Of a DNA stretch of 39,338 nucleotides, positions 1 to 7,495 are shown piece after piece. The position numbers were made by a program, and so were the translations under genes. Positions within the stretch are counted from its first letter, which is position 1. Every line of letters begins with the position of its first letter. The notes below the pieces were generated by a model. It made no database searches, was not told where the DNA came from, and saw nothing but the letters and a program-made list of their open reading frames with translations. The DNA comes from Marinobacter sp. (GTDB taxonomy: Bacteria > Pseudomonadota > Gammaproteobacteria > Pseudomonadales > Oleiphilaceae), in NCBI GenBank assembly GCA_022565395.1, contig JAIUMV010000030.1, positions 1-39,338 of the forward strand, given 5' to 3'.

Positions 1-53
1 ACCTCCTTCAGGATCTTGACGATCTGTGACTCGCTGTACCGTGATTTCTTCAT
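1..53 (-). CDS. IS3-family transposase OrfA, N-terminal 17 codons only
   Basis: The minus strand from 53 to the window edge reads MKKSRYSESQIVKILKE, the typical start of the helix-turn-helix OrfA of IS3-type elements, which binds the IS ends. The start is the ATG at 53-51, preceded by GGAGAACG. Only the first part of the recognition helix region is present because the gene leaves the window. OrfA is normally followed by OrfB (DDE catalytic domain) by programmed frameshift; that part cannot be seen here. Confidence 0.75.
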   Translation of the reverse strand, partial: MKKSRYSESQIVKILKE

Positions 54-127
54 GTCGTTCTCCGTTTGCCTCATTGTAGGCCGGAGAACTCTAGTTACGC
101 ATGCACCGATTTTAGGGGATGGTTACA
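1..127 (-). mobile_element. Left end of an IS3-family insertion sequence (partial, runs off window)
   Basis: Read on the minus strand, a candidate terminus beginning TGTAACCATCCCC at about 127 is followed, after some 60 bases and a purine-rich ribosome site (GGAGAACG), by the start codon of a transposase OrfA at 53. IS3-family elements usually begin with TG and place orfA close to the left end, which fits. The exact terminus is inferred: the other end and any target duplication lie outside the window. The element abuts a fragment of a different transposase at 128-231. Confidence 0.65.
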
Positions 128-231
128 CTTCAGCTTACGAGGCAAGAAAAAAAGTGCAGGGGCAGTGGCAGCTATACTGCCTGGTGCACAACATTGAGAA
201 GCTGATGAATTATGGACTGTTGGCGGCATGA
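128..231 (+). pseudogene. C-terminal remnant of an IS1182-like DDE transposase
   Basis: In the plus-strand frame ending at the TGA at 229-231, residues from about 136 read YEARKKVQGQWQLYCLVHNI followed by EKLMNYG. This matches my recollection of the C-terminal end of IS1182-type transposases (a QW.LYCLVHNIEK motif). Everything upstream is missing and replaced by the IS3-like terminus, so this is a dead fragment, probably cut off by the neighbouring insertion or a later deletion. The family name rests on motif memory only. Confidence 0.55.
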
Positions 232-315
232 TTGGCGGCAAATGAGCCTGTGCATGCTGGATTTGCGGGCGTCTCGATCGCAACAGAGCGCGAAAATACT
301 TACCGTCGCGTAGTC

Positions 316-344
316 TTGATGTGCAAATAATATGCGCATATTAT
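316..344 (+). promoter_or_regulatory. ccdAB promoter with an 18-bp palindromic operator
   Basis: A candidate -35 TTGATG (316-321) is followed after exactly 17 bases by a -10 TATTAT (339-344). A perfect 18-bp palindrome, ATAATATGCGCATATTAT (327-344), covers the -10. CcdA is a ribbon-helix-helix protein that represses its own operon from palindromic sites, so binding here would block RNA polymerase. Start of ccdA is 30 bases downstream. Promoter and operator roles are inferred from position and symmetry. Confidence 0.7.
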
Positions 345-374
345 GAGTCCATCGTTCCCCGCGAGGACTGAGCC

Positions 375-620
375 ATGCGAGCTGCTGAAGTTACGAAATC
401 CCCTCGAAAGCCAACGAACCTATCGCTAGACACTGCACTTCTCAAAGAGGCAAAAGCTTTGGGTATCAATGTCTCACGGTCCGCAGAGGCGGGGATCGCG
501 GAGGCTGTGAAACTGCATAAACAGGAGAAGTGGCTGAAAGAGAATGCCAGAGCCCTGGCAAGCTCGAACGCATACGTTGAAGCTAACGGTTTGCCTCTCG
601 CACGGCACCGTCAATTCTGA
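375..620 (+). CDS. ccdA: CcdA antitoxin of a type II toxin-antitoxin pair
   Basis: The 81-residue protein has the CcdA layout: an N-terminal DNA-binding segment (TNLSLDTALLKEAKALGINVSRS, the ribbon-helix-helix, residues about 14-36) and a C-terminal part (KWLKENARALASSNAYVEANGLPL) that in the family wraps around CcdB and neutralises it. In the family the antitoxin is labile and autoregulates the operon together with the toxin. The ATG at 375 follows a CGAGGA ribosome site. The stop overlaps the ccdB start by one base (TGATG), implying translational coupling. The pair sits next to IS remnants and before an attC-like site, so it is probably acquired. Confidence 0.88.
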   Translation: MRAAEVTKSPRKPTNLSLDTALLKEAKALGINVSRSAEAGIAEAVKLHKQEKWLKENARALASSNAYVEANGLPLARHRQF

Positions 621-919
621 TGGCCCGCTTCGACATCTTCGAGAATGAGGGTGGAGGTGGCTATCTGCTGGACGTTCAGTCAGACCTTCTCAGCGGCTTG
701 AACACTCGAGTTGTCGTGCCACTGTTGCCCCAATCCTCTGCGCCGTTCCCTGCCCAGCGGCTGAATCCTGTATTTAGCATTGAGGGTCAGGGTCTCGTAA
801 TGGCCACTCAGTACATGGCTGCTGTACCCGAAGGTGAATTGCGTTCTCGTGTTGGTAGCCTTGCTGAGCAGCAGAATGAAATCTCCGCAGCGTTGGACAT
901 GCTGTTTTTGGGTTTTTGA
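620..919 (+). CDS. ccdB: CcdB toxin (gyrase poison)
   Basis: This 99-residue protein aligns with CcdB over its whole length: it has the conserved DVQSDLL segment near residue 18, a VVPLLP strand, and ends in ALDMLFLGF where F-plasmid CcdB ends NLMFWGI. CcdB traps the DNA gyrase GyrA-DNA complex and causes double-strand breaks when CcdA is lost. The last three residues matter for gyrase poisoning in the F-plasmid protein; here the tryptophan position is leucine (LGF), so potency may differ. The start overlaps the ccdA stop by one base. Otherwise the reading frame is intact, so the pair could be active. Confidence 0.87.
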   Translation: MARFDIFENEGGGGYLLDVQSDLLSGLNTRVVVPLLPQSSAPFPAQRLNPVFSIEGQGLVMATQYMAAVPEGELRSRVGSLAEQQNEISAALDMLFLGF

Positions 920-956
920 TGCAGAAAGTCATAATTTTCAGCGGCGTGCCGCAGTT

Positions 957-1040
957 GCCTAACGGGGCCAGTCGCGCGATGTCTTTTCCATTGCGGCTTC
1001 GCCTCCATTCCAAAGCCGCGCATGCTGGGCGACGTTGAGA
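957..1040 (+). other. attC-like integron recombination site after ccdAB
   Basis: An imperfect 84-bp inverted repeat begins with GCCTAAC (957-963, matching the R'' consensus RYYYAAC) and ends with GTTGAGA (1034-1040, close to GTTRRRY). Inside, GGGGCCAGTCGCGCG on the left pairs imperfectly with the reverse complement of CGCGCATGCTGGGCGAC on the right, with unpaired bases as in attC L boxes, and a central stem GCGGCTT (993-999) / AAGCCGC (1013-1019). Size, orientation and placement 37 bases after ccdB fit the 3' end of a gene cassette. No integrase gene or matching upstream site is visible. Confidence 0.5.
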
Positions 1041-1315
1041 CTGTAGAAAACCCCAAAATCCAGCCAGTTTTGGTAGTGTAAACATCCCGGTTTCAGTTTC
1101 ACTGTGTCGAATTTTTTATCCTGAGGGTGAAAATCGGATGCTTGTCCTCTTCGTCATGCGAGAGGCGCGGCAGCTGAGTGCGTACATGCTTGGCGGCGGT
1201 TGACCTGGTGCGTAACATGGGTGCTTGTTTCTCCGCTTCGCTGTGGCAATGTCATTGCTTTTATACTCGCGCCTCTGTGCTTGGCGCTAAACTCTGCCCT
1301 GGATAGTGAAATGAA
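1041..1315. other. Non-coding stretch between ccdAB cassette and membrane protein
   Basis: I see no convincing gene, RNA or strong terminator in this stretch. It contains a T-rich run (TTTTTTATCC near 1112) and short GC-rich patches that resemble degenerate cassette-junction sequence, such as GCGTAAC near 1210, but no paired second half that would make an attC site. Confidence 0.4.
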
Positions 1316-1681
1316 ATGGACGTTGTAACTATTTTCTTTTTCTGGATAGCCTTCTTTGTCGCCTTGCTGCTTATCCCTGTCCTCTTGGCTGCGGAACTCG
1401 CATGTATATTGATTCTGTCATACGGTCTGTTTTTGCGGATTTTCGAGCCCAGGCAATATCGACTGTTTCGTTTTTTTAGAAACGGTGGGGCGCTGCGCCT
1501 TTTGGTGGTGCCAGTACTTCTGACACTAGTTTCTGGCTTTTATCTCGCCAGCCAAACATGCTGCCAAACCACATTCGCCAGTTTCCTTTTCAATGTTCAG
1601 CTGGTGGTTTGGAGTGCGGGTATAGCTGTTCTGGTTTCTGCAATAGCATTGCGACAGCTCGTTCGGTGGCTGAGGTTATAG
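1316..1681 (+). CDS. Small hydrophobic membrane protein, unknown function
   Basis: I do not recognise this 121-residue protein. It is strongly hydrophobic, with likely membrane segments at about residues 5-25 and 25-42 (possibly one long hairpin), 60-78 and 88-110, separated by a basic loop (RIFEPRQYRLFRFFRNGG, about 40-57) that should face the cytoplasm. It ends in a basic tail (RQLVRWLRL). No good ribosome site precedes the ATG. Its position after an attC-like site and a short non-coding stretch is typical of integron cassette genes, which often encode small membrane proteins, but no attC is clear downstream. Confidence 0.55.
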   Translation: MDVVTIFFFWIAFFVALLLIPVLLAAELACILILSYGLFLRIFEPRQYRLFRFFRNGGALRLLVVPVLLTLVSGFYLASQTCCQTTFASFLFNVQLVVWSAGIAVLVSAIALRQLVRWLRL

Positions 1682-1976
1682 TAGTTAACAATTCGTTGTT
1701 CGCATGAAGGTGGGCGGTCCTATCTCGGTCTCCATGGGTGTGGCGCGTGTGACGCAAATAACCTTTTGCATGTGGGGTTCACGGAAAGACAGCCAGCGAG
1801 TTATGTCGCCGTACTCCAAGGTGTGGCGGAAGTTGTCTTATAGCAAGTGATTGTGGTGCCGCTTCTACGCTGGCGGAACCGCGTAACCAACCACTGCAAC
1901 GGATGCCAACTCCGCTCATGCTCCATGGTCACCGGCGAGTTCAATCTCATTTTCTCTGCACCGTGTAACCAGCCCA
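1682..1976. other. Intergenic stretch, mostly unexplained
   Basis: Right after the membrane protein stop lies AACAATTCGTTGTT (1687-1700), a five-base stem closed by a TTCG loop, without a T-run. The preceding bases TTAACAATTCGTT also resemble the first half of an attC site, but I find no second half. The rest shows no gene; the convergent hydrolase gene ends at 1977. Confidence 0.4.
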
Positions 1977-3194
1977 CTAAAACCCCTGCGCCCGCATAAA
2001 ACTGGCCATTTGCTTCAGGTAGCGTCCCTGATCCAGGTGAATCAGGTGGTTGCCGGGGAACCAGTGCAGCTCGGGCTGCTGCCAGTGATCCCAGAGCAGG
2101 CGGCTGTGTTTTGGTGGCGCAAAGCGGTCACCTGCGGCACCGATAATCATTAAGCGAGATTTATCCAACAGCGGGTCGTAGGTCAGGGGATTACTGACGG
2201 CTGTCAGGCGGCGCAGGTCATGCACTGACACACCATTGGCCCGCATGGCCATACGCAAGGCCAGGCCAATGGGGCGCCATTGCAGCATGAGATCCACCAG
2301 GCTGATCACCGGTACATTGGGTATGGCAAATGCCAGCCTTGGTTCGACCGCTGCCAGCAGGGCGCTGGTGTAGCCACCCAAGGATATGCCGGTCACCCCG
2401 AATTGTTCGCAACCCTGTTCTTCCAGATAGTCCAGAAACAGCCGGAAATCATGCACGGCATGGGCGATAGTTTCGTTCAGGTGTGAGAACCCGTGGGCGA
2501 AGTAACCGTAGCCGCTGAAGGGGTCCAGCATGCCTTGGCGGCGCCCATGGAACGGCAGCGTATAAAGCAGAATGTCGTAACCCTGTTTGTAGAACCAGGG
2601 CAGCGCAAGCCAGCGGCTGTTCAGCCAGTAGGGGTCTGCAACAAAGCCGTGAATCATGCACAGGGTTGGGCGCGGTTTGTCGCCATGGCACCAGTGCTCA
2701 GCCCAGGCAATGCTGTTCCTTTTATGAGCCTGGTAGGCCGTGCGCAGCGCCGGATTCTGGGGCTCAAATTCACTTTTGAAGGACAGCACCTCCACCCGCC
2801 CTTCGCTGGGGCGGTATTCCAGCAGGCTGGCTTTTCGGCGTCGCACCGTTACTTTCTGTGAGGGTTTGGGGAAGAACCGCTCAGGGTCTCGCTGTATGGC
2901 AATATCACCGTAGTAGTCCGTCTGTGCCAGATCGCGATTTAGCCTGGCCGGGTGCATCGTGCGGGGCATGGCGGTCAGGGTGGTCAGGCTGGACAGCAGC
3001 GCACAACTGACGCGGTCAATTCCGGCTGTGGTGCGAACCATCAGCTGGGTCACCAGATCCAGGTCGAAATCGTCCGGATATTGATGAAAGAGCGGATCGA
3101 GGTTGTCCCACCAAGGCTGCTCAGGCATGATCGGACGGCTGTGCCGGTAAGTGTCGTTGGCGACGCGAGAGACATAGCGGGCGAAGTCTTTCAT
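1977..3194 (-). CDS. Alpha/beta hydrolase, ABHD18-like
   Basis: The 405-residue protein has an alpha/beta hydrolase core in its second half: the oxyanion region CMIHGFVADPYWLNS, the nucleophile elbow GISLGG (GxSxG serine), a late acid-containing segment (MIIGAAGDRFAPP) and the catalytic histidine in GNHLIHLDQ. The roughly 150-residue N-terminal part is not part of the core fold. The sequence style matches the ABHD18-type family found in many gammaproteobacteria, whose substrate is unknown to me. No signal peptide, so cytoplasmic. It is transcribed away from the selD fusion gene and is probably monocistronic. An esterase or lipase role is the safest statement. Confidence 0.7.
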   Translation of the reverse strand: MKDFARYVSRVANDTYRHSRPIMPEQPWWDNLDPLFHQYPDDFDLDLVTQLMVRTTAGIDRVSCALLSSLTTLTAMPRTMHPARLNRDLAQTDYYGDIAIQRDPERFFPKPSQKVTVRRRKASLLEYRPSEGRVEVLSFKSEFEPQNPALRTAYQAHKRNSIAWAEHWCHGDKPRPTLCMIHGFVADPYWLNSRWLALPWFYKQGYDILLYTLPFHGRRQGMLDPFSGYGYFAHGFSHLNETIAHAVHDFRLFLDYLEEQGCEQFGVTGISLGGYTSALLAAVEPRLAFAIPNVPVISLVDLMLQWRPIGLALRMAMRANGVSVHDLRRLTAVSNPLTYDPLLDKSRLMIIGAAGDRFAPPKHSRLLWDHWQQPELHWFPGNHLIHLDQGRYLKQMASFMRAQGF

Positions 3195-3314
3195 TCAGGG
3201 GCGCTCTTGTTGTTCGTTCTCTGTTGCGCAAGACTGCCGCCTGACGTCTGGCCAGACAATGGCAAGTGGAACCAGCCTGAATGACCAAAAAATTCAACCA
3301 AGCAGACCCTGATC

Positions 3315-5504
3315 ATGCACAAGATGCCTGAACGCGACCTTGTTCTGGTAGGTGGTGGTCACGCCCACGCCCTCGTTATTCGCATGCTGGCCATGCGCCC
3401 TCTGCCCGGGGTGCGGGTAACGCTGATCTCCGACAGCGGCATGACTCCCTACTCCGGTATGCTGCCTGGCCTTGTGGCGGGTCACTACAGCCATGAGCAG
3501 GTACACATCGACTTACCGCAACTGTGTCGCTGGGCGGGCGTGGGTTTTATTGAGGCCCGTGTCACCGGCCTGGAGCCGGTCAGCAAGGTGCTGCACCTTG
3601 AGCAGCAGGGCGTGGTCAGTTACGAAAAGGTCAGTTTTGATACCGGGTCTACCCCCGATGTGCGGCTGCCGGGGGCGGGTGAACACGTGATCGGGGTTAA
3701 GCCCGTCAGCCGGTTTTTCGATAAATGGCAACAGCTCCGGGCGGTGGCGGAGCAGGGGCGGGGCGGTCACTGGGGCGTGGTAGGTGCCGGGGCCGGTGGT
3801 GTTGAGCTTATCCTTGCCATGGCGCAGCGTTTGGGGGCTGGCCAGTGTTTGGATGCAGGCAGCACCGTAAACTGGCATTTGGTGTATGCCTCTGATCGGG
3901 TGCTGGCGGGTTATCCGGACCGGGTCGTGGCGCAGGCGGAGCAAGCGCTGGCGGCCTACGGTATTCGTTGTCACCCCAACACCCGTGTTCAGTCGGTGGA
4001 CGCCGGTGGCTTGACGGCAGCAGACGGCACCCGCCTACCCCTGGATGAAATTATCTGGTGTACCTCGGCTCAGGCCCCTGACTGGCCAGGGGCTAGTGGT
4101 CTGGCGACCGCCAACGGTGGTTTTATCGCCGTTAACGAGTACTTGCAGTCCACCTCCCACCCCGATGTGTTCGCCGCTGGTGATGTGGCGGAGATGATGG
4201 CTTCGCCACGTCCCAAGGCCGGTGTTTACGCCGTGCGTCAGGCGCCTTTTCTGTATCACAACCTGGCCCGGGCTTTTGCGGGTACGCCGCTGCGCCCGGT
4301 CCGTTTGCAGCAGGGATTTCTGTCGCTGATTTCGCTGGGTGCGCAGCGGGCGGTGGGGAACAAGGGGCCTCTGGCATTTGCCGGTGCCTGGGTCTGGCGT
4401 TGGAAGGACTGGATTGATCGCAAATTCATGGCGAAGCTGCAGGTTCAGGGGCATGCGGCGGGTATGTCCGCCGGCCATGAGGGCGCCCCCATGCCCTGCG
4501 CTGGCTGCGGCAGCAAGCTGGGGCCAGAACAGCTCCGCAAGGCGCTGAGCGAGTTGCCGTTACGCCCCCACCCGCAACTGCGACCCGCCCTGACCCGGTC
4601 GGAGGACGCGGCTATCTGGCGGCAGGCGCAGGGGCCCGCGCAGGTGCAGAGCATTGATGGTTTTCGCGCGTTTAGTGATGATTTTTACCGGCTCGGGCAG
4701 GTGGCTGTGCTGCATAGCCTCAGTGATCTTTATGCCATGGGGGCAAAGCCTTTGTGGGCGCAGGTGTGGATGAACCTTGCGTTCGCGCACCCCCGCCTGC
4801 AACAACGGGATGCCCAGCGCCTGATGGCGGGCGTGGCCCTGGCCCTTTATGACGAAGGCGTGAGCCTGGCGGGCGGGCATAGCACCCAGGGGGCAGAAAC
4901 CCACCTGGGGGTGGTGGTGCAGGGCGAGCTTGAGGGGGGCGCGTGGTTGAAACAGGGCGGTCAGGCGGGTGATTTGCTGGTGCTGACCAAACCCTTGGGC
5001 AGCGGCGTGATCTGGGCCGCCGCCATGCAGAACCGAGCACCCGCGAGGGCTATTCAGGCAGCCTGGCAGGTGATGTTGCAGTCCAACAGGCCTGCCATGG
5101 AGGCCCTGCAGGCTGTTGGCGCTCATGGCGTGACGGATGTGACCGGTTTCGGCCTGCTGGGTCACTGCCTGGAAATGCTCGAAGGCACTGCGCTGAGGGC
5201 TGAACTCTGGCTGCATCAGTTGCCCGCCATTGACGGTGCTTTGTCACTGCTGGCAGCGGGCTTTCAGTCCAGCCTGGTGCCGCATCTGTCACCCGCGCTG
5301 CTGCAGTGTGAGCCAGTGGCGGATATGCAGGACAGCCGGGTTCAGCTGCTGCTTGATCCACAAACCTCCGGTGGCCTGCTGGTGGCCTTGCCACCCGACG
5401 CCTGGCCGGCGCTGCAGGCGCTCATACCCGGGGCCAGTGTTGTTGGCCGCCTGCACAGCCGGGCGGATAATCAGAAAATGATCGCGTTGGACGTGACACC
5501 ATGA
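3315..5504 (+). CDS. selD: Fused NADH-dehydrogenase-like flavoprotein / selenide,water dikinase
   Basis: This 729-residue fusion has an N-terminal pyridine-nucleotide-disulfide oxidoreductase domain (FAD motif VGGGHAHA near residue 13; second dinucleotide motif GVVGAGAGGVE near 155; FAD site VFAAGDVAEM near 285) and a C-terminal SelD domain from about residue 390. SelD makes selenophosphate from selenide and ATP. The loop reads PCAGCGSKLGP: Cys398 and Lys401 line up with catalytic Cys17 and Lys20 of E. coli SelD, so no selenocysteine is used. The oxidoreductase half is a known fusion whose substrate is unclear. The stop overlaps mnmH by four bases (ATGA). An alternative start is the ATG at 3324; neither has a good ribosome site. 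Confidence 0.92.
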   Translation: MHKMPERDLVLVGGGHAHALVIRMLAMRPLPGVRVTLISDSGMTPYSGMLPGLVAGHYSHEQVHIDLPQLCRWAGVGFIEARVTGLEPVSKVLHLEQQGVVSYEKVSFDTGSTPDVRLPGAGEHVIGVKPVSRFFDKWQQLRAVAEQGRGGHWGVVGAGAGGVELILAMAQRLGAGQCLDAGSTVNWHLVYASDRVLAGYPDRVVAQAEQALAAYGIRCHPNTRVQSVDAGGLTAADGTRLPLDEIIWCTSAQAPDWPGASGLATANGGFIAVNEYLQSTSHPDVFAAGDVAEMMASPRPKAGVYAVRQAPFLYHNLARAFAGTPLRPVRLQQGFLSLISLGAQRAVGNKGPLAFAGAWVWRWKDWIDRKFMAKLQVQGHAAGMSAGHEGAPMPCAGCGSKLGPEQLRKALSELPLRPHPQLRPALTRSEDAAIWRQAQGPAQVQSIDGFRAFSDDFYRLGQVAVLHSLSDLYAMGAKPLWAQVWMNLAFAHPRLQQRDAQRLMAGVALALYDEGVSLAGGHSTQGAETHLGVVVQGELEGGAWLKQGGQAGDLLVLTKPLGSGVIWAAAMQNRAPARAIQAAWQVMLQSNRPAMEALQAVGAHGVTDVTGFGLLGHCLEMLEGTALRAELWLHQLPAIDGALSLLAAGFQSSLVPHLSPALLQCEPVADMQDSRVQLLLDPQTSGGLLVALPPDAWPALQALIPGASVVGRLHSRADNQKMIALDVTP

Positions 5505-6595
5505 CAAAGCTGGTATTACAACCGGAGCTGCTGAAAGACAGCTGGCAACAGCTGACACTGATTGATGTACGGGCGCCGGTGGAGTTCAAACAGGGCCATT
5601 GGCCGGGGGCCGTCAATCTGCCACTCATGAATGATGACGAGCGACACAAGGTTGGCATCTGCTACAAACAGCATGGTCAGGAGGCGGCCGTGCGCCTTGG
5701 GCACCGGTTGGTCAGCGGCGACATCAAAGCTGCCCGCATTCATGCCTGGCACCAGTGCGCCCGGCAAAAGCCGGAACACACAATCATCTATTGTGCCCGT
5801 GGCGGCATGCGCTCCAATATCAGCCGGGACTGGCTGCAGCAGGCCGGCATCACCCTGCCATTGATTGCGGGTGGCTATAAAAGCCTGCGGCACTGGCTGC
5901 TGCAACGCCTGGAGGACTTTATTCAACAGGCCCCCGTTTGGGTTGTGGCGGGGCGAACCGGCAGTGGTAAAACCCGGGTGCTGCAGGGTTGCAGCAATGC
6001 GCTGGACCTGGAGGGCCTGGCACATCACCGGGGCTCTGCCTTCGGCGCTCTGTTAACGCCGCAGCCCACTCAGGCCCAGTTTGAGAACGAGCTGGCGCTG
6101 GCCGCTCATGCGCTGGACTGGACGCGCCCGGTGATTGTCGAGGATGAGTCCCGCAATATCGGCAGTGTGCATTTGCCCCAAGGCCTGAGTCAGCGTATCC
6201 GTGAGGCTGAGGTGGTGGTCGTGCAGGAAAGTCTTGCCCAGCGGGTGGCCTTTATTCTCGATGATTACGTGGTGCAGCTTCAGCAACATTACCGGCAGCA
6301 GCAGGGAGAAGAGGCCGGTTTGCAGGCCTACCAGACCTACTTTGAACAGGCTTTTGCCCGTATCGCCCGGCGCCTCGGTGGCGAGCGTTATCAGCGGGTG
6401 ATGGATGCCTTTCAGGGCGCCATGGCGGAGCAGCGGCGCACCACCAGCATCGCGGGTCATGAGGGCTGGGTGACGCAGTTGTTAACGGAATACTATGACC
6501 GCATGTACGACTACCAGCTAAAAAAGGCACCCCGCCCGGTGCGTTTTCAGGGCCGTGTCGATGAGGTCATTGATTTCCTACGGCAAACCGTGTGA
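5501..6595 (+). CDS. mnmH: tRNA 2-selenouridine synthase
   Basis: The 364-residue protein has a rhodanese domain at the N-terminus (LIDVRAPVEFKQGH; active-site loop YCARGGMRSN with Cys98, equivalent to E. coli Cys97) and a P-loop domain (AGRTGSGKT near residue 150). MnmH geranylates and selenates 2-thiouridine at the wobble position of Lys, Glu and Gln tRNAs, using selenophosphate from SelD. Its start codon overlaps the selD stop (ATGA), so selenophosphate maker and user are translationally coupled. A tRNA-Gln(UUG), one of the usual substrates, is encoded in this same window at 11083-11157. Confidence 0.95.
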   Translation: MTKLVLQPELLKDSWQQLTLIDVRAPVEFKQGHWPGAVNLPLMNDDERHKVGICYKQHGQEAAVRLGHRLVSGDIKAARIHAWHQCARQKPEHTIIYCARGGMRSNISRDWLQQAGITLPLIAGGYKSLRHWLLQRLEDFIQQAPVWVVAGRTGSGKTRVLQGCSNALDLEGLAHHRGSAFGALLTPQPTQAQFENELALAAHALDWTRPVIVEDESRNIGSVHLPQGLSQRIREAEVVVVQESLAQRVAFILDDYVVQLQQHYRQQQGEEAGLQAYQTYFEQAFARIARRLGGERYQRVMDAFQGAMAEQRRTTSIAGHEGWVTQLLTEYYDRMYDYQLKKAPRPVRFQGRVDEVIDFLRQTV

Positions 6596-6634
6596 CGCTG
6601 CGGGCTCCCTGATACCCCCTGCAAGGAGCGGCCT

Positions 6635-7456
6635 GTGACCATTCGCATTCACCACCTCAACTGCGGTACCCTCTGCCCGGTTTGTCAGCGCCTGATCAAC
6701 GGCTTTGGTGGCTGGACTGACGCGGCGGAACTGGTGTGCCATTGCTTGCTGATAGAAACACCCAAGACGCTGGTACTGGTAGACACCGGCTTCGGCCAGC
6801 AGGACGTGGCCGAGCCTGAGCGCCGCCTGGGCAAGTCTGTGCTGACCACCATGCGCCCCCGGCTGGACCCTGCTGAAACAGCCATTGCTCAGGTCAAGGC
6901 CTTGGGCTTTGACCCCCGTGATGTGCAGCATATTGTGCCTACTCACCTCGATCTGGATCATGCGGGCGGTTTGTCAGACTTCCCGGAGGCGAAGGTCCAT
7001 GTGCTGCAAGCTGAGCTGGACCAGATCCTGAAGCCTACCCGCCGGGACCGTATGCGGTTCCGTAAGGTGCAGTTTGACCACCAGCCCGACTGGGCCGTGT
7101 ATGACCAGCCCCAGGAGGCCTGGAAAGGTTTCAGTGTGATTCGCCCCATTCCGGAGCTGGATCTTGATCTGTTGATGGTGCCCCTGATCGGGCATACCAA
7201 GGGCCACGTGGGGGTGGCGGTGCATGACGGTAATCAGTGGCAGATGCACTGCGGAGATGCCTATTTCCACCACAGCGAAGTGACGGCGACGCCGGATGTG
7301 CCAAGGGGTTTGGCGGTGTTTGAAAAACTGGTACGCACCTGGCCGGATATTCACGCCGAAAACCAGCAGCGACTGCAGCAGCTCGCCCTGGGCCACGAGG
7401 ACGTAACCCTGTTCTGCGCCCATGACCCGCTGGAACTGGCGCGGTATCAGAGCTAG
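6635..7456 (+). CDS. MBL-fold metallo-hydrolase, AHL-lactonase-like
   Basis: The 273-residue protein carries the metallo-beta-lactamase signature THLDLDHAGG (HxDxDH variant), followed by the expected later metal ligands in GHTKGHVGV and HCGDAYFH, and FCAHDP near the end. This arrangement is seen in N-acyl homoserine lactonase-like and related lactone or ester hydrolases that bind two zinc ions. The start is a GTG at 6635 with AAGGAG seven bases upstream. It lies 39 bases after mnmH on the same strand and may be co-transcribed, but no functional link to selenium is evident. The true substrate is unknown. Confidence 0.8.
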   Translation: MTIRIHHLNCGTLCPVCQRLINGFGGWTDAAELVCHCLLIETPKTLVLVDTGFGQQDVAEPERRLGKSVLTTMRPRLDPAETAIAQVKALGFDPRDVQHIVPTHLDLDHAGGLSDFPEAKVHVLQAELDQILKPTRRDRMRFRKVQFDHQPDWAVYDQPQEAWKGFSVIRPIPELDLDLLMVPLIGHTKGHVGVAVHDGNQWQMHCGDAYFHHSEVTATPDVPRGLAVFEKLVRTWPDIHAENQQRLQQLALGHEDVTLFCAHDPLELARYQS

Positions 7457-7486
7457 CAGGCGGCGCTTGTTACCAGCGCCGCCTGC
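7456..7486. terminator. Bidirectional hairpin between MBL hydrolase and ychF
   Basis: GCAGGCGGCGCT (7456-7467) pairs perfectly with AGCGCCGCCTGC (7475-7486) around a seven-base loop. The hairpin lies in the 39-bp gap between two convergent stop codons. There is no clear T-run on either side, so it is a weak or Rho-assisted terminator, or an RNA-stabilising structure. Confidence 0.6.
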
Positions 7487-7495
7487 AATCTGCCA

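Noticed and set aside
1205-1310. Second attC-like site around GCGTAAC
   Set aside because: GCGTAAC and a distant GCTAAAC resemble R boxes, but the bases between do not pair as an attC would.
1683-1700. Possible attC site after the orphan membrane protein
   Set aside because: TTAACAATTCGTT resembles the first half of an attC, but I could not find a pairing second half in the following 290 bases; kept only as a note.
4560-5216. Minus-strand open frame inside selD
   Set aside because: Antisense shadow of the SelD domain, without motifs.
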